The position numbers and the translations under genes were made by a program. From assembly GCA_017654735.1 (NCBI GenBank), contig JADPYG010000088.1:806001-870000 (forward strand): DNA of 64,000 bases, read 5' to 3'. This document shows, piece by piece, positions 1 to 11,115 of this stretch. Position 1 is the first letter of the stretch. Each line of letters starts with the position of its first letter. Origin of the DNA: Vishniacozyma victoriae (Eukaryota; Basidiomycota; Tremellomycetes; Tremellales; Bulleribasidiaceae). The notes beneath the pieces were generated by a model. It made no database searches. It saw nothing but the letters and a program-made list of their open reading frames with translations, and was not told the DNA's origin.

Positions 1-1
1 G

Positions 2-1307
2 CTCGACCACGCATTCAAGAAAACCCCGGGAGTCACCTACTTTGTCCCGCGAAACAGGGCTTTCGGATCCCTCGGTCTGGTCATGAACTACCTACTACTG
101 GGCGAGGGAAAGGACGAACTCCGAAAACTACTCAAATACCATGCCGTCGACGAGGTCATTTATACTGCCGACGCCGAGGTTGGAAAGCAAGTCCACAAAA
201 CACTAGAAGGAGGCGAAATAGTCTTCCGCAAAACAAAGGGGAAAAACTCGACGCTTTCACTACACTCGCCTACTCATTGGGAGAATCATGATTCAGGAGA
301 CGCTGTACCTTCGAATGGCGAGCTTCGTCCAGCACGAGTTACGCACTTTGACGAGCTTACTTCCACTGGAACGGTTCATACCATCGATTCTGTTGTTATG
401 CCCGCCGATATCAAAATCACAATCGCCAAGCTCATTCGAGGGTCAAAGCAGACGACAATGGCTGAATTGATGAATCGAGCTGGACTATCGTGGGTGTTGG
501 AAGGACGGGAACCATCAAGAGATGAGGTCCATCATGCCCAACTACACGGAGTTGTCAGATCATCTGACGACTTGGCACCAATGCCCGACCTCGACTCGCT
601 AGCTCTACCTAGCTACACCGTCCTATGTCCGACCGACAAGGCATTCTCCCGACTTAATCTCACCCACTACCTCCACAACGAGGAGGATTTGATCGAGTTA
701 CTCAAACTCCACATCATCCCTACACAACCATCTACTCCCAAAACTGGTTCAACGAAAGAACCAGCATCTCCGCCTTCCGACGGTCGTCCACTCGCTCTTG
801 AAGATGATCTCATTTACTCTACCTTGCTTAGCGATAAGTCGAAATACGGTGAAGTCGCTTTCCGAGCTACTGGTGATAATTCATTCATCGTCGGTATCAG
901 GAATGCTAGAGCCGGTATTGGTCATGCTTCCGCTCGTATAGGTGTAAGCGGTCGAGCTTCTGTGCGCTGGAAGAAGTCCACTTCGATCACCTCGCGCTCG
1001 GTCGCTGGGAAAAGCTCCGAGGATGATTCCCGTCAATTGTGGCGAGGAGGGATGACCCTTGGGGGTGGTGTACTTATGATCGACTCAGTACTGGTACCGT
1101 ATGAGCCCAGCTGGTTCTCTCGGTCAGTTGTTTACCAATCCTATTCAGGTCAGATCGCTGACATTCAGATGGGCGTGGCTAATATTCACCCTGAGCGGTA
1201 TTGGAGTCGTTGTCTTGATTGCCGTTGTATCAGTGGGATGGTGGTGGAAAACACGCGATAAGAGGGACAAGTATGAACCGCTAGAAGGGGAGGACGATGA
1301 TTCGTGA
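2..1307 (+). CDS. fasciclin (FAS1) repeat membrane protein, 5' end outside window
   Basis: The reading frame is open at the window edge. Exons are <2-1122 and 1169-1307, with a 46-nt intron containing a CTGAC branch point. The visible part carries FAS1 hallmarks twice: FVPRNRAF ... HTIDSVVMP, then YTVLCPTDKAFSRLN ... LLKLHIIP ... LLSDKSKYGEVAFR ... MIDSVLVP. Splicing joins the second domain to one hydrophobic helix (LIFTLSGIGVVVLIAVVSV) and a short charged tail, KTRDKRDKYEPLEGEDDDS, so it is a type I membrane protein with luminal or extracellular FAS1 domains. Fungal relatives of this layout (S. pombe Fsc1, S. cerevisiae YLR001C) sit on the vacuole; Fsc1 acts in autophagosome-vacuole fusion. 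The family is clear; the vacuolar role is inferred from homologues. The start and signal peptide lie upstream of the window. Confidence 0.88.
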
Positions 1308-1653
1308 TCCAAGTGAGGAGATGTGTAAGCATTGTCATGATCTGTTCGTTGTATTGCATGTAAGCTGTCATGATATATAGTAGTAATCCGAGTACCAAGT
1401 CAATCGAATAGCCGACCGCAGTCACGCAATGACACCCCGAGAATCTCAGCTGACTTCACCCCCTACTCATAGGGACTCTCACATCTCGCCATGGTCCTTT
1501 GGTCTTCCCTGACTATACTCCTGTGTGTGTGTATTTTACTGTTACCACATATTCAATTGCCGACTTGTTTTGGTAACGCCGGGCAGGGGGTGTTTCAGAA
1601 ACACAACTTCTCAACGAAGATTTGCTGCTGACCAAACACTACTGCTTCCCAGT
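1308..1653. other. intergenic, no gene seen
   Basis: This stretch follows the fasciclin stop codon and precedes the doubtful gene at 1654. It holds a short TG run near 1522-1534 and no frame with recognisable protein features. It is probably the 3' UTR of the fasciclin gene plus a promoter. Confidence 0.5.
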
Positions 1654-2351
1654 ATGACTTCAGACGACGCCCAAGAGATCATGCGGCGAGCCCCAGGTCC
1701 TGCACCAGGCTCACCGAATCCACAAGTACGTCGAGTCCTGACAACGCCTCACTGCCTGAAGAAGCAAAGCTAGTAGCTGATTTCCAGGCAGAAGCTCAAT
1801 CGAAGTCTCTCACCAACGATCCAGGGCAATCTTCGACAATGTCCACTCCCATGGTAGGAAGGCATCTACCTCCGGCCGAAAAAAAACAAGCAAGATTCGG
1901 GACGAAACGATCAAAAACATACCGGGCATATGAAGTCAAGGAAGGAGGTATCGCGATGCAACGACACCGACTGCGCCATCCAGGCTGCCTTGCAACCGGA
2001 CCATTCGACGAACGTGGACGACAGTGCCTCGCCGACACAATGCGACAGCACCCTTGATAAACATGACGATCAATGCGACCCGGTAGAAGAAGTCGATCAG
2101 GAAGTGAAGGAGCTGGGACCGTAAATTGGAGGCAAAGTTAGCTGAGGATTCGTGAGTCCAGCATCAAGGCTTGTGGAAGCGGGAATGGGCTGAGACATGC
2201 TCAGCAAGTTATCCGACGTATTACGACAAGCAATGATCGACAACCTGTGTCATATGTTCTGGAACAGGTGCAACATTGCAGTATGATGTGGACGGAGATG
2301 GATAACGACTGGGAAGGAGATAGATCGGGATTGAAAGGAGTCGTCTTATGA
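1654..2351 (+). CDS. hypothetical small protein, uncertain model
   Basis: I do not recognise this gene. A continuous 181-residue reading can be built from ATG 1654 with exons 1654-1725, 1788-1934, 1984-2120 and 2162-2351; all introns are GT-AG and 41-62 nt. The product would be polar, with a basic patch (EKKQARFGTKRSK) followed by an acidic segment (DPVEEVDQEVKEL), and would end GLKGVVL. The second intron has a weak branch site. A competing donor GTGAGT at 2152 (acceptor 2204) is better, but its upstream frame (KLEAKLAED) cannot be joined without a frameshift. This may therefore be a decayed gene, a poorly spliced one, or a transcript without coding function. No domain or neighbour suggests a role. 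Confidence 0.3.
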
Positions 2352-2778
2352 TGCATTTTTGCGTCTTCCTGAAAACGCGAAAAGAGAGATTGTAAACGAC
2401 CAAGGAGAATCCAACCCCTACAGCCGAGAATTTTACCGCCTCCCCCTCTGGTATGCTCCACATCATTCGATACCACCTTTCTCCAGACATTGCCATCGCT
2501 ACTGAGCATACTGTTCTCATCGTTCCCATGCATTCGGTGAAAAATGTGCACAAGCGCCCGGGCTAGGGAATAAAGGGACACAACCCAGGAAAATCAGACT
2601 CTATTCACCATCTCCCAAAACTTGCCGCCCGTGCAACAGAGCTCCAAACGCTACATATCACTCAGCATCATCTTTTCTGCCAGTTTGACTCCCCCAGGCT
2701 AAGCCTATGGGCCCAAAGCATGCATACATGCATCAAAAAAAGCCAAAAAGGTGCGTATTGGCCGGGGAAAAAAGAATG
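2352..2778. other. intergenic spacer
   Basis: This spacer lies between the doubtful gene and the tRNA. A minus-strand open frame across 2201-2581 has no protein-like features. The only structure seen is a partial copy of the tRNA T-arm at 2399-2421. The A-rich stretch 2735-2775 lies just downstream of the tRNA and supplies its T-run terminator on the minus strand. Confidence 0.5.
2399..2421 (-). repeat. partial copy of the tRNA-Gly T-arm
   Basis: Twenty-one of 23 bases match the 3' part of the tRNA-Gly gene at 2783-2805, in the same orientation, about 380 bp away. The rest of the tRNA is not present beside it, so it is a fragment rather than a second gene. Confidence 0.5.
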
Positions 2779-2849
2779 TACAACCAAGGAGAATCGAACT
2801 CCTACCGCATCCATGGCAAGGATGCATGATACCATTTCACCATAGCTGT
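2779..2849 (-). tRNA. tRNA-Gly (anticodon GCC)
   Basis: A 71-nt cloverleaf folds on the minus strand. The acceptor ACAGCTA pairs with TGGTTGT using two G-U wobbles. The D-stem GTGA pairs with TCAT. The anticodon stem is CATCC/GGATG around loop TTGCCAT, giving anticodon GCC. The T-arm is AGGAG-TTCGATT-CTCCT, followed by discriminator A. Downstream on the same strand is TTCTTTTTT, a good RNA polymerase III terminator. No intron is present. A covariance-model scan would confirm the exact ends, since an alternative register of the acceptor stem (GCAATCA) also pairs. Confidence 0.9.
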
Positions 2850-3011
2850 GATTGCTTGGTAAAAATTGGGCAATCTTATAGTATATAAACGTTTTCTAAA
2901 GGCTCGAGGCGCGGGATCGTCCTGTCTGTTGATCACCTCCACTTTCATCGTCCACTGCAACACCTACTTTATTCCGCTATCAATCTCCAGGTCCCTCACA
3001 AGGGCATCGCT

Positions 3012-3803
3012 ATGCACAAGCCGTCCCTTCCTAGCTCTCGTCATCTATCAAACAGTCTGATTACTTTGAACCGTCGGAACATGACTTCTACCTCTCCACC
3101 CAGCTCGTTCCCATCGACACCGTACACCGCTCGTCATGGTGGTAAATGGCCCTATACTCCAGCCGATTTCGATCGGCAAGACCCATCTCCCGATAATGTC
3201 TTCTATCACCCTACCCGACTCGTCACTCATATAGACGACCAAGCGATCTCAAAGTTGACTCAATATTACGCTTTGTCTTTACCGTCCAAAGGCAAGATTC
3301 TGGACCTATGTTCGAGTTGGGTTAGCCATTACCCCCCGAAAGTTGGCATGGGAGTAGCGAAGGGTGATATTCAAGTAGTAGGAATGGGGATGAATAAAGC
3401 GGAATTGGAGGAGAATTCGATTTTGACTACTCGAGTAGTCAAGGACTTAAACGAGGACCCGACATTACCGACCGAAGCAAAGGAATTGAACGCGGCTACT
3501 TGTGTGGTCTCGATCGATTACCTTACCCGACCCGTGGAAGTACTCAAGGAGGTTCATGAACGATTAGTACCCGGAGGAGAAGTCCATTTGGCTATTTCAA
3601 ACCGATGTTTCCCGACAAAAGCAATTAGGAGGTGGCTTCGGATCGATGAGGAAGAGAGGCTTCAGATGGTTGGTGATTACCTTTGGTTCGCTGGCTTTAG
3701 GAAGATTGATATCTTTACGCTTAGTGATGGAGCTGGGAATGGAGGAGGGTGGTTTAGTAGATGTGATCCGCTTTGGGTGGTCAGGGGCCGCAAGGAGGAA
3801 TGA
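3012..3803 (+). CDS. class I SAM-dependent methyltransferase (type 11 family)
   Basis: Single exon, 263 codons from ATG 3012; a second start at 3081 would remove a 23-residue basic, Ser-rich leader that could be a mitochondrial presequence. The Rossmann-fold methyltransferase core begins at motif I, KGKILDLCSSWVSHYP (about residues 92-107), a variant of the usual glycine-rich loop found in a conserved family of fungi, plants and algae. It continues with VVGMGMNKAELEEN, the post-II strand VVSIDYLTRPVEVLKEVHE, LVPGGEVHLAISNRCFPTKA and a C-terminal LWVVRGR strand. The fold is confident; the substrate is unknown. It is convergent with MPS1, with only 62 bp between the stop codons. Confidence 0.85.
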   Translation: MHKPSLPSSRHLSNSLITLNRRNMTSTSPPSSFPSTPYTARHGGKWPYTPADFDRQDPSPDNVFYHPTRLVTHIDDQAISKLTQYYALSLPSKGKILDLCSSWVSHYPPKVGMGVAKGDIQVVGMGMNKAELEENSILTTRVVKDLNEDPTLPTEAKELNAATCVVSIDYLTRPVEVLKEVHERLVPGGEVHLAISNRCFPTKAIRRWLRIDEEERLQMVGDYLWFAGFRKIDIFTLSDGAGNGGGWFSRCDPLWVVRGRKEE

Positions 3804-3865
3804 GATTTGTAGCATATCATCAATCTTCTGCTCTGCATTATAAACTATATATCAAGTATATTACA

Positions 3866-6853
3866 TTAAACCACACCATCATTCTGGTCTTTAAGCTGTT
3901 TAAACAGATCCTGAATTCATCAGCTCCTACCCCAAACGTTCAGGCAAAGACTTACATCACCAAGTTCCGCCGCTGACTTTCCTCCTGGATTCTTCATCGC
4001 GTACGCCACCATCACCTTCATTTGTTCACGGGAAATCGGCGTTGTACCAGCTGGCAATGCACTCAAGGCTAATCATCAGGTCATCTCCTAACAGGTAAGA
4101 CGGAAGACGTACAATCTAATCTCGGTTGTAGGAACTCATGTTCCAATAATCGTGGGATGGTGAGTCTGTCGTCTTTACTATACGCAAGACAATGGCGCAT
4201 GGTATCGATAGCGGATGGCATGACTGTCACTGCCATCTTCGCCGGATCGACAGTTTGACCTTGTTGTGCCGTCGCTCCCCTCGGGATTGCTTGCGAAGGG
4301 TATTCGATCCTATGGTTCGCATCGGCGATGTAGTTCATCTTCGTAAGTGGTCCCCCTGGGATATGGGCGAATGGGGCACTGCCGTATATCATTTGATATA
4401 ATATACAGCCCAACGACCAGACATCACTAGGGTAGGATAACTGCTATCAGCTCAATTCTTCAATACAAGAAGTACTCACTTTGAGAACATTCAAATTGGT
4501 CATCTTGCTAATAGCCTCCGGCGACATGTAATTGACAGTCCCAATCTGTTGATCTCTCTGAATATTGACTGTATCATTCGCAACAGCTTTCGCAATTCCG
4601 AAATCGATAATCTTCAATCTCCCCTTGACCAGAACGAAATTGGCGGGTTTCAGGTCGGTATGGACGACATTTTCTAGATGAACAGCGTGGACAGCTTGCA
4701 GCATCTATTCATCAGTGCAATATTACTCGAGATAAGGGGAGAGGACCTACCTGTTGCCAATACAGACCGACAAAGTTGAAGTTGAGGGGTTTACCACGTT
4801 GTTCATCTAGTAGCATAGAGAAATCTATCTCTCCACATTCCATCACCTGCAGATCAGTACTGCCTACGAGGTGGGACGAGGGACTTACCATGAGCAAGAC
4901 CTTTGGACGATTCTGGGGCGAAAATGTGATTTGATGATCGACGAGCTGAATGATCCGATCATGCCCCCTCAGCCGCTTTAGCAGTTCAATCTCGTTGGTA
5001 TAGCTCTGGTATGTTTCGTGGTCTGCCCGATCGAGCGTGACCCTCTTCAAAGCCAGTATAGTCCGTTGCGTGGGGCACATGATAGAGTAAACTTTCGAGG
5101 AACCGCCTTTACCAAGTAGACTGATTCGGTCGTAGTAGACGCCATTCACCTATTTGTCAGCATTGTTCACAAGGTTGAGGGATGACTCACGATGAACCCG
5201 CGCTTGTTATTGTCTAGCTGGGACTGAGCCTGTGGTGGAGCGGGTGCGGTTTGCCTCGATGGTTCGATAGTTGATGGTAGAGGTGCAGTTTGTGTATATG
5301 GCCTGACCTCACTCTGTATAGGTACTGGCGCTGGCGCCGGCGGCTGAAAGACCGCACGAGGTGGTGTCGTATGGTATGAAGATATGGGTGGTGCCGAGGG
5401 AGGATCAGGCGGACGATGCATCTCCACAGGTCGGGCTTGGGGAATAGACCGCTCAGTCCGACTTTCATACCGAGAGTGTGCCGGGCGAGCAGTTTCCTCT
5501 GGCTGGCGTGATGGTACTCTTGATCGATATGGATCTCTCAAGTCGACCGCAGTAGGTGATCCTGCTCTGACTCTACTTCGACTCGTCTCCGGTTCAAGGT
5601 GCTCAACCACCTCAGGAAGGGCAGGTTCTTTGCCATGCCGTCTGACCATTGGGGGACTACGACGGTGTACGAAGCGAGGCTCGGGCTCGGGCTCTGGTGA
5701 TCGCGAGGGTCCAGCTTGGGCTTGAGATTGAGATTGGGCGGGGGGCGTGACTGGTACCACGGCGTGATGGCGGGGTGGAGATGCTGAGATGTCAGTCACT
5801 GTATCAAATATAGAGGGGTACTTACGAGTTCGGACCGGCGAATGGGGTTGTTCATCTTCCACCACCTCCTCTCCTGGCTTGACTCTCCTAGCAGGTCCAC
5901 CGAATTGCGAGAGGTTGACGAATCGTCGAGTCGTCGAGCCCATTGGACCAAGCTTACGATCAGTCATTCCAGGAGTAACGAATGTAGATCTAGCAAGTGG
6001 TTTGACCGCATCTCTCTCTTCATTCACTGATGAAGCTGATGTTGTTTTGGTGAGTTTCGGTCGTATCGTTGCTGTTTGGGTATGCGTCGTGTTTCCGGTA
6101 GATGTACTCGTCGATAACTATCATCAGCATAAATCATCCGAGCAAACGCACCTCTTCAGTATCTCTCGATTTTTCTTCCCGCGTAGGCCAATGTCGAGCA
6201 AGAGGAGCAGAAACATGCCGTGAGAACGTCCTCGCCGAACTACCTCCATAAGTCCTTCCTAATGGCCTATCGCCACTCCCACTGCCACCACTTCCGCCTC
6301 CACTTCCATTCGACGATAATGATGACCTCCCAAGATGTCCATAGACACTAGGTGGAGTGGGTTCCATTGATGAATGGGATACGGTCGATGCGTCCGTTAA
6401 AGAACCGATCCGAGCTGAAGAAGCGGATGAATGAGTCGAGAATCCAGATCCTGAAACATGGGGTGGTGTATGTGTATCGGAGGCGTCGGAGTATGTACGT
6501 TGTAGTCCTCTCGGTCTACCTAATCCTATGCTGGCTGATGGTAGCTTCTCGTAATTGTTATTTTCCTTGTCATCCTTCTCCCTACTCTGACGCCTGTCGT
6601 CGTGTTTGATCTCAGTCTCCTGTTTGACATCGGGCTTCAAGTTGGGATCCCCGGCGTAATGGAAATATAGTTGTGGTAGCTCGGGCTCTTCATCCTCTTC
6701 ATCCTCCCTGATCCCATTGATATTCCACATAGGGTCCGAACTGACTATCCCACTCAATGCAGACATTGGTCGATTGCTTGCAGACGGCGTAGGTAAATTG
6801 ACTATTTGGGATCTGGTCAGTGGATAGACTGAGCGATTCGTCGCACTAGTCAT
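3866..6853 (-). CDS. MPS1: dual-specificity checkpoint kinase Mps1/TTK
   Basis: Nine exons in transcript order: 6853-6152, 6117-5826, 5783-5191, 5149-4889, 4846-4751, 4704-4480, 4440-4113, 4068-3956, 3910-3866; 884 residues. Residues 1-529 are Ser/Pro/Arg-rich and probably disordered. The kinase domain starts near 530: [11 protein letters not shown] loop, ATP lysine in LALKR (K564), catalytic HTDLKPANF (D665), IIDFGIAK (D682), [10 protein letters not shown] and [13 protein letters not shown]. HxDLKPANF with the NGVYYDRI lead-in is diagnostic of the TTK/Mps1 family, which works at kinetochores in the spindle checkpoint and, in yeasts, in spindle pole body duplication. Two introns (4847-4888, 5784-5825) are 42 nt and stop-free, so their retention would keep frame. 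An ACGCG element lies 110 bp upstream of the ATG. Confidence 0.95.
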
Positions 6854-7499
6854 CCCCGTTTACGCTGGGTTTCGTCGACTGCGTTGTTGGTGTATAATGT
6901 AGATGTACAAGTGAAGGTGTAGAGTGAAAACAAGATGTCTATTAGCTTTACCGGAAAGAAACTCAGTCGCGTAACCAGAGAGTCATAGCGGAATCAAATA
7001 TCACTTGACTTGTTTACGTCCATTTCTTAGTGTAGCTAGTAAGTAAGTAGCAAGCCACCAAAATGCAATCAAATTGATGCTATAGCACTTCATCCTCTTC
7101 TTTACTTTTACTCTCTACAGAAAACAGGAAACAATCGAGAAATCATCACTAAACTAGATAAACCAGATAAATGATGAATTGTCGATGTACTAAAGTCCAT
7201 ACCCCTACTATCCCCCTCCTACATTTTGGTAAAATTGTTATTTGTTTCTGTCATCTATATTTAAATTTGGGTTTCTGGAAATTGGGGATGGGATTGAGAA
7301 TGGATGGAGAAGATCGAGAATGGGGTCGGAGATTGAAGAACAAAAAGAGAAGAAAGGGGCGAAAAGGGTGTATTTCATGTCCACTACTATATGTGAGGAT
7401 CGGTTGTCGTCGCATGCAATGAATGTCGGGTTGATAGAAGACGGAGGAAGGCGGCTAAAAGAAAGAGGAGAGATGGGTGGTTGAGGTGGAGATGGTCGC
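6854..7499. other. MPS1 promoter and CDC55 3' flank
   Basis: These 646 bp separate the MPS1 start from the CDC55 stop, both on the minus strand. A GA/TC-rich tract runs over about 7270-7480, producing overlapping low-complexity frames that I read as UTR rather than genes. The MPS1-proximal part holds the shared ACGCG element. Confidence 0.6.
6963..6972 (-). promoter_or_regulatory. ACGCGACTGA element upstream of MPS1
   Basis: The 10-mer reads ACGCGACTGA in the direction of MPS1 transcription, 110 bp before the ATG. The same 10-mer is found upstream of two other minus-strand genes in the window (16986 and 45759). The ACGCG core matches the MluI cell-cycle box recognised by MBF-type factors in fungi. 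Function is inferred from the motif alone. Confidence 0.45.
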
Positions 7500-9252
7500 T
7501 TATTGTAATGTCGAATACAAGAAAAGGTTGTTCGTTGCCGCAATCTGCTTATCAGTACGACGGATCACTACGCCAGACTACTACTCACAGCTATGGTGTT
7601 CTCATGAGGATGCCAGCTTGCGTGTAGCTACAAGTTAGCCTGTGGACATCGAAGGTGAAGTGCAGGACTCACAATCTTCTTTGTAAAGTCGATATTGTCC
7701 GTCTGCAGACCCTCCTTCTTTCCTGGCACCTTGCCTCGTGCACCTCCAATCTTCTTTGCCTTGAACGCCGACTTGTCCGCTTGTAGCACAATGTCATTGT
7801 CGCCCTGAACATCATAGATCCGGAAGTAGTTATGGTAGGATCCAGTCAACACCGAGCTACTCATCAGCACGATCTCCTTGGCAAGTGGAATGAACCTACT
7901 CTCCGGTACCGCTGAAAGTACATTCAAACTTGTCAAAGATGCAATCATTCTCGTACAAGTCGCACAACTTCTGACGGAGATGTTCGTGGATATTGATCGT
8001 CTTGACTGGTTTGTTCTCCATAGCGACATCCCAAATCTTGAGTGTAAGGTAGTCTCGCGATAAGATGTATTTGCCATCTTTGGAGAATTTGACGTCGGAG
8101 ATGGACGAGATGATTTCGGAAAAGAATGATTTCTGAGCTGGATCCTCTTCTTCCTCGAATACTGGTTGTTAGCACGGACCCCATGGTAGTCGATGCGGGG
8201 TTGCTCACACTTGGCGTGCTGGTCACATAGTGCCCGCTCTCGCATATCTGCTAGCTTGATTGTACCTTTAGAGCTAGAGTACATGAACTGATTACACTGG
8301 ATAGGGTGGAATTCAGCAGCGGTAATGACCTCTGTAAGTTCCTCCATGTTGACAGGCTTAATATCGACAATGTCTGGCTGTCAGCTTATTATCAGGCGTG
8401 GACAACAAAACTGACTGAAGCTCTGATCACTGATATTAAGATTCCACAAGTTGATCCTCAAATCATCGGCAGAGATATAAGTCTCTTGATCGGAATTGAC
8501 CGATATCGAATTGATATGATATGCGTGAGCATTGGCATATACTTTTCTAGGAACGGCAGCGGTGATTGAATCGTGTACCTGCATCCGAGGTAGACGTAGA
8601 GGTGGCTGAGATGGACCGGTGGTGGACTGCTGATACCCGTCGGAATGGTTGTTTTCGGCTACCACCTTGATCTGCTTGTCGAATACCTTCCACAACTTGA
8701 TCGTCTTGTCTGTTGGTCAGCGACGATACTGAGTGTGATGTGATGACTTACCATTGGTACTAAGTAGGAAATGAGCCGAGTTTTGTCGTTTACACCACTT
8801 GATCCTATTGATCTTCTCCTCAATCTCTAGCGATTTTAGGTAATCGAATTCCGGTTCGTGCGATTGAAACTATCATCAGTCAGGCCTTGTGAGGGTATCA
8901 GGCAGTACAAACCTCTGTATAGAACTTGTATTCGCATCCCCGTTTCTGTGAAAGATTAGCGTGGGGCCAAGAGAATCAAGGTATTTTTGGCCCATGTGAC
9001 TTACCTGTTCATTCCGCTCGAACAATACAACACGTCCACCTTTATCACCAGTAGCGAGGTAATCACCCGTATGATCAAACTCTACTGTTGAAATGATATC
9101 CGCTGTATCATATCAGTAATGAACACCTTCAAGGGGTAAGAGATGACAAAGGGAGGTTGTGACTTACCTTCTGTAATATCCTCGACATCACCCTTATCAC
9201 CAAAGCATTGGGCGAAACGCCACGGGTTCTGAGCGTCCGTCTCCATTGCCAT
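7500..9252 (-). CDS. CDC55: protein phosphatase 2A regulatory subunit B55
   Basis: Ten exons: 9252-9168, 9102-9005, 8945-8913, 8869-8752, 8709-8416, 8373-8209, 8161-7900, 7856-7673, 7627-7589, 7544-7500; 440 residues, normal for the family. Conserved blocks occur in order: [98 protein letters not shown] and the C-terminal [19 protein letters not shown]. The protein forms a seven-blade WD40 propeller that directs PP2A to substrates, notably Cdk1 sites at mitotic exit. The splice into NIVDIKP skips an AG next to the branch point and uses the next one. The start is the first ATG in frame with [13 protein letters not shown]. Confidence 0.97.
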
Positions 9253-9666
9253 CACGTATAGAGATAAAGGAAAGTGTGATTCAAGGTAAGAAGTGGGGCG
9301 GGAAGTTCAAGTGAATTACCGCGTGGAGGTAAGTAAGCAATGTTGTATACTCGTACTGTCTCGATCGGTCGGTCGAATATAGTCGGAATGTATGCGATCA
9401 ATTGGTGGTCGCTATTATCATGAGACTATCCAGCTGGTAGTCTATATAGTGATGATAAGAGTGGTTGATGTAGATTGAATAGACAGGAGTGATAGGTATA
9501 GGTGTCACTCTCTCTCCACAAGTCAGTGACCGTAGCCTCGCCAAATCACCATTACTTATTCAACCCCCCTCTTTTAAAGTCACAACCTCCGACCTTCCCC
9601 TTCTTTTGCTCAACCCTCATTCGTCCCCCGTCTATAACCTTCATACATACATAACATACATCAGCA
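9253..9666. promoter_or_regulatory. divergent promoter CDC55 / COX9
   Basis: These 414 bp lie between two divergent starts. The COX9-proximal half is rich in C and T (9510-9640), ending in ACATACATAACATACATCAGCA before the ATG, typical of a fungal 5' leader. A 69-codon open frame over it shows no conserved features. Confidence 0.5.
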
Positions 9667-10028
9667 ATGATCCAGCCCATCGTCGGAAAGGTCAGTAGTC
9701 ATTGAATATATTCTGCATGGAATCAAGCTGACAATTCAGCTAAGAAAGCGTCTCATCACTGATATCTCTATCGGGTAAATCCTCCGGATATCGAAACATG
9801 GCCAATTAATACTAACACACACAGACTCGGTCTAGGTTTCGCCAGTGGATACCTCTTCTGGTAAGCTCTTCTCCCTCAATCACTGCGAGATCTAAGCTGA
9901 TAGACAGGTACACAGTCCACGTCCCCATGAGTACGTCGGACAACATCGCAAAGATGTACATGTTAGCTGACAATATAGTGAGGAAGCGTGATGACTACTA
10001 CCTAAAGTACGAGGCAAACAAGCAATAG
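9667..10028 (+). CDS. COX9: cytochrome c oxidase subunit VIIa (Cox7a/Cox9)
   Basis: Five very short exons, 9667-9690, 9740-9774, 9825-9860, 9908-9930 and 9979-10028, give 55 residues. The protein reads MIQPIVGKLRKRLITDIS, then the single membrane helix IGLGLGFASGYLFWYTVHVP, then RKRDDYYLKYEANKQ. Small size, one helix and the RRD/KRD-YY-K-E tail match the fungal Cox9/subunit VIIa family of mitochondrial complex IV. The last intron (9931-9978, 48 nt) is divisible by three and stop-free, so an unspliced form would carry 16 extra residues; the spliced length fits the family. No cleavable presequence is expected. Confidence 0.8.
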
Positions 10029-10365
10029 ATCTGGATTCAGGAATGGATTGGATTGGATTGGATTGGATGTAGGACGTTATCGGCTTCATGGAATCTTAGC
10101 ATGAATTCGGGTAGTCACCATTCTTTCTCCCTTTTGCCATTGGGAGGGATCAAACTTCGGGCAAACGGGAATGATCGGTGAGATCAGCGTTTTTTTATTT
10201 GAGGTTTCCTTTCGAGTCATGTCCCTAGTGTGAGGGGATACTCACAAAGGATGGCTGACCTTGATATCTCCTCAACATGTTCGAGACAAGCCACCAACAA
10301 AGTAGATTCTCTCATACGACATAGTATTTGACCGCACACTACTTATCACACATTCACACACCCAC
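10029..10365. other. intergenic, with a short tandem repeat
   Basis: This holds the COX9 3' flank and the start region of the next gene. Positions 10043-10069 carry about five copies of GGATT. The ORF-proximal part (10320-10365) is an AC-rich leader. Nothing else was seen. Confidence 0.5.
10043..10069. repeat. GGATT microsatellite
   Basis: About five perfect tandem copies of the pentamer GGATT lie 15 bp after the COX9 stop codon, within the presumed 3' UTR. Confidence 0.85.
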
Positions 10366-11115
10366 ATGATGAGCCCCGGGTCCAGTAGAACCGCAGCTCA
10401 GAAGAGGAGGAGAGTAGCTCAGAAGAAGGCGCAAAAGGGTCAGAAGAAGAAGCAGAAACTACAGGGGCAGGACGATTACGACTCGGCCGAAAAAGGGACT
10501 GCTGCAGAACTGAGAGATTTACAAGCAGATGCTATCGAATGCCTTCAGACGGGGCAACTCAATGTATGCCCAACTCTCTTCCTACCGTCTAATCCGGCTT
10601 ACCTTGGATAGGGTTTGATTGAAACCATGAGCTTGATAGTTGAAGAAAAAGGGAACATTGATCACAAGATCAAATTGAAATGGTCTGATGAATTTTGGCT
10701 TGGTTTCCTGTATTATTACACACGATTCATGGAGGGTATGGTACCATTCCCACTTGTGAGTCCTCATCTCTGTAATCGTCCACACGTGCGAGAATCATCG
10801 CCCGATCCGCAACGCCAGACGTCACGCTGATACTTGCAGCTTCCACGTAAAGTTGGTTTCACTGCAATCCCAGTCATCGGTAACTCGGTCCAGATGTTTT
10901 TCAGCCCAATCATCATGGTCGGTATTCCCAAATGGATCCGATGCCCACCTTCAGTAATGCGCGGTCTATGGTGGCATTGGTTCACATTGACCCTAATTGC
11001 GTATGTTCAATACGAGCCATTCGTTAAGAGAGCTTATGAAAAGATACATTCCCTTCTTGGGTACTTGCCGCTATGCGCATCGGGCACCTATCACCAAAGT
11101 CAATTCGCGAATTAG
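10366..11115 (+). CDS. hypothetical protein with a Lys/Gln-rich N terminus
   Basis: I do not recognise this gene. Exons 10366-10563, 10612-10755 and 10840-11115 are in phase and give 205 residues. The first 35 residues are strongly basic (QKRRRVAQKKAQKG...), resembling a nucleolar or nuclear targeting tail. The remainder is mixed hydrophobic (DEFWLGFLYYYTRFMEG, VGFTAIPVIGNSVQMFF, GLWWHWFTLTLIAYVQYE) and could contain one or two membrane-associated helices. The last segment after about 11040 may be mis-modelled, because another frame stays open over 10997-11311. It is convergent with RBG2. Confidence 0.5.

Noticed and set aside
2201..2581. 126-codon minus-strand open frame
   Set aside because: It overlaps the doubtful gene and the tRNA-fragment spacer, has no domain-like features or clear splice structure, and its composition fits chance.
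7171..7543. Overlapping open frames on both strands downstream of CDC55
   Set aside because: They arise from a GA/TC-rich low-complexity tract in UTR sequence and show no conserved protein features.
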